The translations under genes and the position numbers were made by a program. This document shows positions 1-6,114 of a stretch of 49,276 nt of DNA, one piece after another. The stretch is from Hymenobacter sp. (GTDB lineage: Bacteria; Bacteroidota; Bacteroidia; Cytophagales; Hymenobacteraceae). A model generated the notes under the pieces. It did not search any database, was not told the origin of the DNA, and worked only from the letters and a program-made list of their open reading frames with translations. Location of the stretch: positions 1 to 49,276 of the forward strand of contig JAQBNT010000155.1 of the NCBI GenBank assembly GCA_028288445.1, in the 5' to 3' direction. The first letter of the stretch is position 1. Every line of letters begins with the position of its first letter.

Positions 1-31
1 TTCGGCCGTTAAGGGTTGGCGACAGCAAAAT

Positions 32-61
32 AAAAAAGCCCGGTTACGCCGGGCTTTTTTT
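32..61. terminator. Bidirectional intrinsic terminator
   Basis: A perfect 12-bp stem (32-43 with 49-60, A6GCCCGG / CCGGGCT6) encloses the 5-nt loop TTACG. It has an A-tract on one side and a T-tract on the other, so it can end transcripts from either direction. For the minus strand it closes the transcription unit of the Phd-like gene and the acylase. Confidence 0.85.
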
Positions 62-83
62 AGTGCATTTCGGTTTACGAAAG

Positions 84-272
84 CTATTCAGCTTCTTCGC
101 TGGGTTTCACCTTCTTCATCGCCTCGGCCAGCGACTGCTGCAACTTAGCCCCGGAGTCCGCCGGGGCCTTTTCGCTGATGCTGTACTGCTTTTGCAGCCG
201 CTCCCATTCCTCAATGGCGATGAAAACGCCGGTGATTTTGCCTTTGTCGTCGGAGAGATATTTAACGTCCAT
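84..272 (-). CDS. Small Phd/YefM-like orphan antitoxin-type protein
   Basis: This 62-residue protein opens MDVKYLSDDKGKITGVFIAI followed by EEWERLQ. The layout of an N-terminal strand, a short glycine turn and then IxIEEWE resembles small Bacteroidota and cyanobacterial proteins often called antitoxin-like (Phd/YefM fold). The C-terminal half is charged and helical (AKLQQSLAEAMKKVKPSEEAE). I chose the start at 272 rather than the longer frame to 410, because the extension is an arginine-rich shadow that overlaps the acylase gene. It lies 53 bp downstream of the acylase gene on the same strand, and a terminator follows. No toxin gene lies beside it in the window, so it may be an orphan or a plain regulatory protein. 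Function is not established. Confidence 0.55.
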   Translation of the reverse strand: MDVKYLSDDKGKITGVFIAIEEWERLQKQYSISEKAPADSGAKLQQSLAEAMKKVKPSEEAE

Positions 273-325
273 GCGTGGTGGGGTTAGCGTGAGTGAATGG
301 CGTTGAAGGTAAGCCCGGCGCGGGC

Positions 326-2521
326 TTACTCGGCGGGATGATAGGTTTTTTCGGCGTGAGCTTTTACGTCTTCGGGGTAAAAACGCACCTCCTTGAAGCG
401 GCCGTTGCAATACAAATCGGCTTGGTCGGTGAAATGGGGCGTGCCGGGCTGGCTGGTTTGCCCGCCCGTGACCACGGAGCGCGCCACAATGCGCGGGCCA
501 AACTCCACCACCGCCACGAAGCTGTTGCCCACGTTGCCGTAGCGCTTTTTGGTGCCGGGGTAGGCCCGCGCCCCAAACGCGGCCAGTGAGCCCCAGGCCG
601 ACGACGTGAACGCCACCGGCCGGCTGGGCTGCCGGTCGTCATACTTCTCCTCGATGCGGCCGGTGAGGCGCTGGTAGCGGTTCACATCGCCCCAGGGCAT
701 TTTCCAGGTGCCGAAGTCGCGGGTCAGGTCGTCGAGCGTTTCGGTGAGGGTGGTTACTTTCTCCGTGGGCGAGGTATTGGCCAGCGCAAAGCGGGTGAAG
801 CTGATGTAGTCGAGCTGCGGCTGGGCGGCGGGCACGCGGGCGCGGGCCTTGGCCAGCAGGCGTTCGGCCCAGTAGATGGCCACGGTCTGGGCCACGGAGG
901 TTTGGGCGTAGCTGTGGTTCCAGGCCCGGAGTGCCTCTACCGCTTCGGTCATGGCGGGCACAGCAGCCTTTTCAGCCGAGGTGGGCTGGTAGGCGGCCAG
1001 CAGCGGCGGCAGCATTTCATCAAAAGCGGTGAGGTGTGGGTCGTCGGCCGCCGCAATAAGCGTGTCGAGCGTGAACACAGCTTTGCGGCTGAGGACGCGC
1101 ACGGCATTCAGGCCACGGTAGTTTTCGGCATCGGGAGCCAGGTAGTTGGGGTACTTGGCCGCCGGCGGGCTGCTGGGGCCGCTCACGGTAAAAGGTGTCG
1201 AATTACAGTTCTGGATGAAGCCGCTGGCCGGGTTGTGCACCTGCACCAGTTCGCTCACCGGGTGGAAGCCCTGCCACTCGGTGGCCGGGTTGCTGCCATC
1301 CACGGGCTGGCTCCAGTCGAACTTGGGGTCACGTTTCGGCATAAAATTGCCGTGCCAGTAGGCAATATTGCCTTTACTATCGGCAAAAACAGTGTTGTTG
1401 GTGGCATTGCCATTCAGCTTCATCACCTGCTGGAAGCTGGCGTAGTCGGTGGCCTTAGTGCGCAGGTAGGACTGTTGCAGGGCGGCCAGCGGTGCGTTCA
1501 TCATCCGCACCGCCACCCACTGCTGGTCCGTTTTTTGGCCCACGATGGGGCCGTGGTGCGTGCGGTAAATGGTAAAGGTTTTGCGCAGGATTTTATCGCC
1601 CGATTTGTAGGGCAGCGACACTTTCTGCGCCGTCACGGCGCGAAGTTTACCACCGTATTTATAATAAAACTTACCGCCTTTTTCCTCCACCGTTTCAAGG
1701 TATTCATCCATCGAGTCGGCCTGACTGGAGGTGTGCATCCAGCCGCAATGCTCGTTAAAGCCCTGGTAGATGAAAAACTGCCCCCACGTCACGGCCCCGT
1801 AGGCATTCAGGCCCTGCTGGCTCACCATCTGCACCTCGGAGCGGAAGTAGAACGAGGTGTGCGGGTTGATGAGCAGCAGCGCGTGGCCGCTGGCGCTTTT
1901 GCTGGGCGCAATGGCAAAGCCGTTCGAGCCCACCGGCTCGCGGTCGGCCCGCCCGAAATCGGTATCAATCCACGAACTGGATTTCTTTTGGCTGTAAAAT
2001 GCCTTCAGCCGCTCAGTACTCACCACGCTGATATTGCCCCCAATGCTGCCCTCGCTGAACATCAGCGGCATCCAGGGCTGGAAGCGGCGCAGCCGCCGGG
2101 GCTGCACCGTGGGGTGGGTGGCCAGGTAATAATTGGTGCCGGCAGCGAAGGCATCAAGCAGCTTTTTCATCTCGGCCGGGCACTTCTGGTAGATGGCGAG
2201 GGCCTGCGTGCTGTCCATAAACAGGCGGGCACGCAGGTCGTGGTACAGCGCGGCTTCGCCATCCACCTCAGCCTGCCGGCCAATAGCATCCAGATAATTG
2301 GCCTCTACGCGGTCAAAGTCGTCCTCGCACTGGGTGTAGAGCAGGCCAAAAACCGCGTCGGCATCGGTCTTGCCGTAGATGTGCGGCACGCCGTACGTGT
2401 CGCGCGTGATGCTCACCTGCCGGGCCTGCTGCTGCCAGCGCGCCAACTCGGCGGGGCTGAACTTCTGGGCCCGGGTCGTCAGGCCGGTGAGAATCAAAAG
2501 CAGCGAAAGAAGCAGACGCAT
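326..2521 (-). CDS. Penicillin acylase family Ntn hydrolase (secreted amidase / acylase)
   Basis: The 731-residue precursor has a signal peptide (MRLLLSLLLILTGLTTRAQ) and the family hallmarks. Near the N-terminus is ITRDTYGVPHIYG (about 38-50), and the presumed autoprocessing site is PVGSNGFAI, where Ser199 would become the N-terminal nucleophile of the beta chain after cleavage. Asn in NNTVF and the NPHTSFYF strand are also typical. Enzymes of this family hydrolyse amide bonds of penicillins, acyl-homoserine lactones or other N-acyl substrates in the periplasm; the substrate here cannot be told from sequence. The length fits the family. A TACTTTCG box (2551-2558, minus strand) lies about 30 bp before the start codon. 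The small Phd-like gene follows it. Confidence 0.9.
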   Translation of the reverse strand: MRLLLSLLLILTGLTTRAQKFSPAELARWQQQARQVSITRDTYGVPHIYGKTDADAVFGLLYTQCEDDFDRVEANYLDAIGRQAEVDGEAALYHDLRARLFMDSTQALAIYQKCPAEMKKLLDAFAAGTNYYLATHPTVQPRRLRRFQPWMPLMFSEGSIGGNISVVSTERLKAFYSQKKSSSWIDTDFGRADREPVGSNGFAIAPSKSASGHALLLINPHTSFYFRSEVQMVSQQGLNAYGAVTWGQFFIYQGFNEHCGWMHTSSQADSMDEYLETVEEKGGKFYYKYGGKLRAVTAQKVSLPYKSGDKILRKTFTIYRTHHGPIVGQKTDQQWVAVRMMNAPLAALQQSYLRTKATDYASFQQVMKLNGNATNNTVFADSKGNIAYWHGNFMPKRDPKFDWSQPVDGSNPATEWQGFHPVSELVQVHNPASGFIQNCNSTPFTVSGPSSPPAAKYPNYLAPDAENYRGLNAVRVLSRKAVFTLDTLIAAADDPHLTAFDEMLPPLLAAYQPTSAEKAAVPAMTEAVEALRAWNHSYAQTSVAQTVAIYWAERLLAKARARVPAAQPQLDYISFTRFALANTSPTEKVTTLTETLDDLTRDFGTWKMPWGDVNRYQRLTGRIEEKYDDRQPSRPVAFTSSAWGSLAAFGARAYPGTKKRYGNVGNSFVAVVEFGPRIVARSVVTGGQTSQPGTPHFTDQADLYCNGRFKEVRFYPEDVKAHAEKTYHPAE

Positions 2522-2550
2522 CGGGCCGGGAACGGGTGAAACAATCGGCG

Positions 2551-2558
2551 CGAAAGTA
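2551..2558 (-). promoter_or_regulatory. Putative -7 box for the acylase gene
   Basis: TACTTTCG on the minus strand is close to the Bacteroidota -7 consensus TAnnTTTG and lies 30 bp upstream of the acylase ATG. No convincing -33 TTG is present; the upstream terminator occupies that space. Weak to moderate support. Confidence 0.35.
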
Positions 2559-2562
2559 AACG

Positions 2563-2592
2563 AAAAAGCCCCGGCCGGTGGGCCAGGGCTTT
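2563..2592 (-). terminator. Intrinsic terminator after the Fe-S carrier gene
   Basis: AAAGCCC C GGCC (2565-2576) pairs with GGCC A GGGCTTT (2581-2592) around a 4-nt loop, with one C/A mismatch. On the minus strand the stem is followed by a T-run (complement of 2563-2567). It separates the Fe-S carrier gene from the acylase gene. Confidence 0.7.
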
Positions 2593-2614
2593 GTTCTATT
2601 GAAATCGGAAGAAA

Positions 2615-2962
2615 CTACGCCGAGAACGACGAGCCGCAGCCGCAGGTGCTCTTGGCCTGGGGGTTGTTGAAGACGAAGCCGCGGGCGTTGAGGCCGTCCT
2701 GGAAGTCAACTTCCATGCCCAGCACGTACATGGCGTGCTTTTTATCCATGATGAGCTTGAGGCCGTCGAGGTCGTAGGTTTCGTCGGCATCCTTGGCTTT
2801 GTCGAAGCCGAGCAGGTAGCTCATGCCCGAGCAGCCGCCGCCCTGCACGCCGATGCGCAGGCCGTAATCGGCCGGGACGTTCTTCTCCTGGATGATGTTT
2901 TTCACCTCCACTACGGCGCGGTCGGTGAGGGAAATGGGGGCGAGGGTGGCAACAGCAGCCAT
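2615..2962 (-). CDS. A-type iron-sulfur cluster carrier (HesB/IscA/ErpA family)
   Basis: This 115-residue cytosolic protein has the full A-type carrier signature: Cys44 in GGGCSGMSY and the C-terminal pair Cys107/Cys109 in STCGCGSSF. These three cysteines bind a 2Fe-2S or 4Fe-4S cluster for transfer from the SUF/ISC scaffold to apo-proteins. Length and the start (MAAVATLAPISLTDRA) fit the family. A TATCTTTG -7 box lies about 33 bp upstream of the ATG. It stands alone, with a terminator behind it, and no suf or isc genes are visible nearby. Whether it is SufA, IscA or ErpA cannot be decided from sequence alone. Confidence 0.95.
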   Translation of the reverse strand: MAAVATLAPISLTDRAVVEVKNIIQEKNVPADYGLRIGVQGGGCSGMSYLLGFDKAKDADETYDLDGLKLIMDKKHAMYVLGMEVDFQDGLNARGFVFNNPQAKSTCGCGSSFSA

Positions 2963-2994
2963 AATGATAAGACGATTTAGGAACAGGTGGACAA

Positions 2995-3002
2995 CAAAGA
3001 TA
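2995..3002 (-). promoter_or_regulatory. Putative -7 box for the Fe-S carrier gene
   Basis: TATCTTTG on the minus strand matches TAnnTTTG exactly and lies 33 bp upstream of the ATG at 2962. No clear -33 TTG was found at the usual spacing. Confidence 0.5.
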
Positions 3003-3052
3003 CGGCAGCTATCGGAGTAGCCCGCCGTAGCAAGTCGGAGAGGAAACAGCAG

Positions 3053-3083
3053 TTGGGGCCCGGCGGTTCACGGCGTAAGTTTG
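3053..3083 (+). promoter_or_regulatory. Bacteroidota sigma-A type promoter (TTG - N20 - TAAGTTTG)
   Basis: TTG at 3053-3055, a 20-bp spacer and TAAGTTTG at 3076-3083 match the Bacteroidota -33/-7 consensus in sequence and spacing. Transcription would start near 3090, ahead of the membrane protein gene. Confidence 0.65.
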
Positions 3084-3184
3084 CGGCCCGGAGCACCCCG
3101 CCCTAAGCTATGCGCCAAGCTGCGCACAGTTTTTACCAACAGCTTCGTTTATTGATTCGTCGGCCTCAAAGCCGGCCTACTATT

Positions 3185-3721
3185 ATGGATTCGACCACTT
3201 ATTTCTACGAGCTCCTCAAGATTATTCTGCCCGCCATCATCGTAGCCGGGGCCATTTATCTGCTGTTTAAGCAGTTTTTGGAGAAGGAGCAGCAGCGCCG
3301 CCTGATTGAGCTGCGCCTCGAAAGCAACAAAACCACGCTGCCCCTGCGCCTGCAAGCCTACGAGCGCATCGTGCTGTTTCTGGAGCGCATCTCGCCCAAC
3401 AACATCCTCGTGCGTCTGAGCAGCGCCGGCTCCACCGCCCCCGAGTTTCACCGCCTGCTCCAGCAGGAAATCCGGGCCGAGTATGAGCACAACCTTTCCC
3501 AGCAGGTCTACATCTCGGCCGACGCCTGGACGCTGGTGAAAGAAGCCAAAGAAAACGTGCTCACGATGGTCAACCGCGCCTTCCACGGCATCCAGAACCC
3601 GGCCCAGGCGCGCGGCACCGAGCTGGCCAAGCGCATCCTCGAAGGCCTGATGATGGACGGCGCCGAGCCGACGGCGCAGGCACTGGCGGTGGTGAAGAAC
3701 GAGGCGACGGGGTTGTTCTAA
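3185..3721 (+). CDS. Conserved Bacteroidota single-pass membrane protein (DUF7935-like)
   Basis: The 178-residue protein starts MDSTTYFYELLKIILPAIIVAGAIYLLF, one transmembrane helix near residues 10-30. A charged coiled region follows (EKEQQRRLIELRLESNKTTLPLRLQAYERIVLFLERI), then a mixed cytosolic domain. This resembles a family conserved across Bacteroidota without known function (I believe DUF7935). An in-frame ATG at 3110 would add 25 basic residues and also lies downstream of the promoter. I prefer 3185 because the membrane segment then begins near the N-terminus. It is convergent with bshA, with a hairpin between them. Confidence 0.8.
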   Translation: MDSTTYFYELLKIILPAIIVAGAIYLLFKQFLEKEQQRRLIELRLESNKTTLPLRLQAYERIVLFLERISPNNILVRLSSAGSTAPEFHRLLQQEIRAEYEHNLSQQVYISADAWTLVKEAKENVLTMVNRAFHGIQNPAQARGTELAKRILEGLMMDGAEPTAQALAVVKNEATGLF

Positions 3722-3731
3722 TTTCCGCCTC

Positions 3732-3943
3732 TCATTGCGAGGAGGCACGACATTCCGCGAATTAAGCGGCGTTAATGCGTCCTTTCAAAACCAGACACGG
3801 TTTTCTACCAGCAAGCCCCGTTACTTCACAGTATCGGGGCTTGCTATTGCTAAAAAGGCTTTATTCGCTGACCTTCGGTTGTCACAGCTCAGGGCTGGTC
3901 GCACCGAGAGAACAGATTGCTACGGCCTGCGGCCTCGCAATGA
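3732..3943. repeat. Imperfect palindromic intergenic element
   Basis: The outer ends are an 11-bp inverted repeat, TCATTGCGAGG (3732-3742) and CCTCGCAATGA (3933-3943), that nearly fills the gap between two convergent genes. The interior carries a separate terminator-like hairpin. It looks like a degraded copy of a dispersed intergenic palindrome. Confidence 0.5.
3810..3845. terminator. Hairpin between convergent genes
   Basis: AGCAAGCCCCG (3810-3820) pairs perfectly with CGGGGCTTGCT (3835-3845) around a 14-nt loop. It lies between the converging membrane-protein gene and bshA. There is no strong T-tract, so its terminator role is inferred from position. Confidence 0.5.
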
Positions 3944-3953
3944 CAGGTGGAAC

Positions 3954-5090
3954 CTATGCCGTCACGCTCACCGCCTCAATGGCGTTGCGATAGCATTCCT
4001 CGTATAGCGGCACGATGTTTTCCACGGCAAACTCCTCGGCGCGGGCGCGGGCGGCGGCTTTGAAGCGCGGGAGGTTCTCGTCATCCAGCACGTAGAGGGC
4101 ATTTTTTACCATGTCGGCCACGTCGCCGATGTCGCTAATCATGCCCGTCACGCCGTGCACGTTCAACTCGGGAATGCCGCCGGCGTTGGTGCTCACCACG
4201 GGCACTTCGCAGGCCATGGCTTCGAGGGCGGCGAGGCCGAAGCTCTCGTTTTCCGAAGGCATCAGAAACAAGTCGCCCACGCTCAGCACTTCCTCTACCG
4301 CTTCGAGCTTGCCCAGGAAGCGCAGGTCGCGGTGCACGTCGAGGTCGCGGGCCAGCTTTTCCATGCGGTTGCGGTCAGGGCCGTCGCCCACGAGCAGCAG
4401 CTTGGCCGGAATTTTCTCCCGCACGCCCACAAAAATGCGGAGCACGTCTTCCACCCGCTTCACGGTGCGGAAGTTGCTGGTGTGTATCAGAAGCTTCTCG
4501 CCCTCAGGCGCGATAGCCGCCCGGAAGTGACTCTTTTCCTGCTTTTTGAAGCGGTGCAGGTCGATAAAGTTCGGAATGACCATGATGTCCTTCTCGATGG
4601 CGAAATACTCGTAAGTCTCGCGCCGCAAATCGGCCGACACCGACGTCACCCCGTCGCTCTGGTTGATACTAAACGTCACCACCGGCTCGAAGCTGGCATC
4701 CTTGCCCACGAGGGTAATATCGGTGCCGTGCAGCGTGGTCACCACCGGAATCTGGATGCCGCGCGAGCGCAGAATCTGCTTCGCCATGTAAGCCGCCGAA
4801 GCATGCGGAATAGCGTAGTGCACATGCAATACGTCGAGCTTCTCATTCTGCACAATATCAACCATCTTGCTGGTCAGCGCCAGCTCATAAGGCGGAAACT
4901 GGAACAGCGGGTACGCCGGCACATATACCTCGTGATAGAAGAGGTTCTCGTTGAAGAAGTCAAGCCGCACCGGCTGGCTGTAGGTGATAAAATGCACGCG
5001 GTGGCCGCGCTGGGCCAGGGCTTTGCCCAGTTCCGTGGCCACCACGCCGGAGCCGCCAAAGGTGGGATAACAAACGATGCCGATGTTCAT
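3954..5090 (-). CDS. bshA: BshA, N-acetyl-alpha-D-glucosaminyl L-malate synthase
   Basis: This 378-residue GT4 glycosyltransferase makes the first step of bacillithiol synthesis by joining UDP-GlcNAc and L-malate in the cytosol. The N-terminus MNIGIVCYPTFGGSGVVATE is diagnostic of BshA, with the glycine loop near residues 12-15. Other family blocks are HVHYAIPHASAAYMAK, TTLHGTDITLVG and the GT4 E-x7-E region in SENESFGLAALEAMA (about 277-290). Length is as expected. It stands alone, and other bacillithiol genes are not in the window. The end of the gene abuts the intergenic palindromic element. Confidence 0.96.
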   Translation of the reverse strand: MNIGIVCYPTFGGSGVVATELGKALAQRGHRVHFITYSQPVRLDFFNENLFYHEVYVPAYPLFQFPPYELALTSKMVDIVQNEKLDVLHVHYAIPHASAAYMAKQILRSRGIQIPVVTTLHGTDITLVGKDASFEPVVTFSINQSDGVTSVSADLRRETYEYFAIEKDIMVIPNFIDLHRFKKQEKSHFRAAIAPEGEKLLIHTSNFRTVKRVEDVLRIFVGVREKIPAKLLLVGDGPDRNRMEKLARDLDVHRDLRFLGKLEAVEEVLSVGDLFLMPSENESFGLAALEAMACEVPVVSTNAGGIPELNVHGVTGMISDIGDVADMVKNALYVLDDENLPRFKAAARARAEEFAVENIVPLYEECYRNAIEAVSVTA

Positions 5091-5278
5091 AGAAGAGCTA
5101 ACGCGAAAAAGAGCTGCGCGTTCTGCCTAACCGAAATCGGCCCGGGATGTTAGCAGACCGGACGTTTTCGCAAGGACGTCGGCCCGTCTAAGGGATTATT
5201 TGCAGAGGAAGACGCCCGTGACGCAGTCAGATTGGACTGGCTTGCACCGCCACAATCAGCAGCATGGTAATGAGTGGG

Positions 5279-6031
5279 CTACAGCTTGAAAAAGTATGTG
5301 CCCGTGAGCTGCATCACCCGCGCGTAAGCGGCATCAGCGCTAAAATCATGGTGCCCGTCCGAATAATCGATGATGATATAATTTATTTCGGGCGGCTGAT
5401 GCATGTTGCGTAACCCCAGACCGTAACCAAGTTGCAACTGTAACGGGCCTCGCTGATAGCCAAGGCCAAAGTTAATGCCAGCGTCGAGGCGTCGGTTGGC
5501 GGACTTGGAACCGAACGCAATTTTCTCGTCGAAATCAGAAGGGCCGTATTTTGCATACGGTGAGGTAGATAGAGAAGTGCCCCGCTTCCGGCCACCAACG
5601 GCCAAGGCCACGTATGGGCCGGCAAACACCTGGAAGCCATGCAGCGTGTACACCACGTTTACTGGTACTTCCAACCAGTTGGGGCGGCTGGTCGCACAAG
5701 TCTCCTCACTGCCTATGCCCCTCGAATATCTTGAGTAATAGGTAACAGTATAAGTACTAAGCTGCTCACCCTTTTGCGAAAAAATCAGTGCGGGTTGTAA
5801 GGAAAAGTGGCGGAACGCAACTTCCAGCACCGCACCGGCTTGCCAGGCATGAATTGCCGACTTCGTAGCCGAATAGCTGAATGGGTAGCTAGTCGTGGAG
5901 TTGCTAGCTGCCGCCAGGGTGCTGGTGGCTCGGTTGATGCCGCCGCGCACGCCTAACCGAAATGTAGGTTGGGCCGAAGCCACAGCGGTGCTCAGCAACA
6001 AGGGCAGTAGAATAAGTAGCGGGCGTTTCAT
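5279..6031 (-). CDS. Outer-membrane beta-barrel protein (PorT-like)
   Basis: This 250-residue secreted protein has a signal peptide (MKRPLLILLPLLLSTAVASAQ) and then FRLGVRGGINRA, the usual first strand of porin-like 'outer membrane beta-barrel domain' proteins of Bacteroidota. Alternating hydrophobic strands such as LQPALIFSQKGEQLSTY, GFQVFAGPYVALAVGG and DAGINFGLGYQRGPLQLQLGYG support a small barrel, and it ends in phenylalanine-rich TGTYFFKL. The start at 6031 is chosen over the upstream one at 6079 because the signal peptide begins there. The specific role is unknown. Confidence 0.85.
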   Translation of the reverse strand: MKRPLLILLPLLLSTAVASAQPTFRLGVRGGINRATSTLAAASNSTTSYPFSYSATKSAIHAWQAGAVLEVAFRHFSLQPALIFSQKGEQLSTYTVTYYSRYSRGIGSEETCATSRPNWLEVPVNVVYTLHGFQVFAGPYVALAVGGRKRGTSLSTSPYAKYGPSDFDEKIAFGSKSANRRLDAGINFGLGYQRGPLQLQLGYGLGLRNMHQPPEINYIIIDYSDGHHDFSADAAYARVMQLTGTYFFKL

Positions 6032-6114
6032 AGAGCAGCAGTGGTATTCAGGTGCAATTGCTCTAATGGTTAACCCCACCCGAAGGTTGTGCCGCCCACT
6101 TTCTAGCGGAAGGG

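Noticed and set aside
902..2539. 545-residue open frame on the plus strand opposite the acylase gene
   Set aside because: It is antisense to a clear conserved gene; its composition (many His, Val, Gly) is typical of shadow frames in GC-rich DNA.
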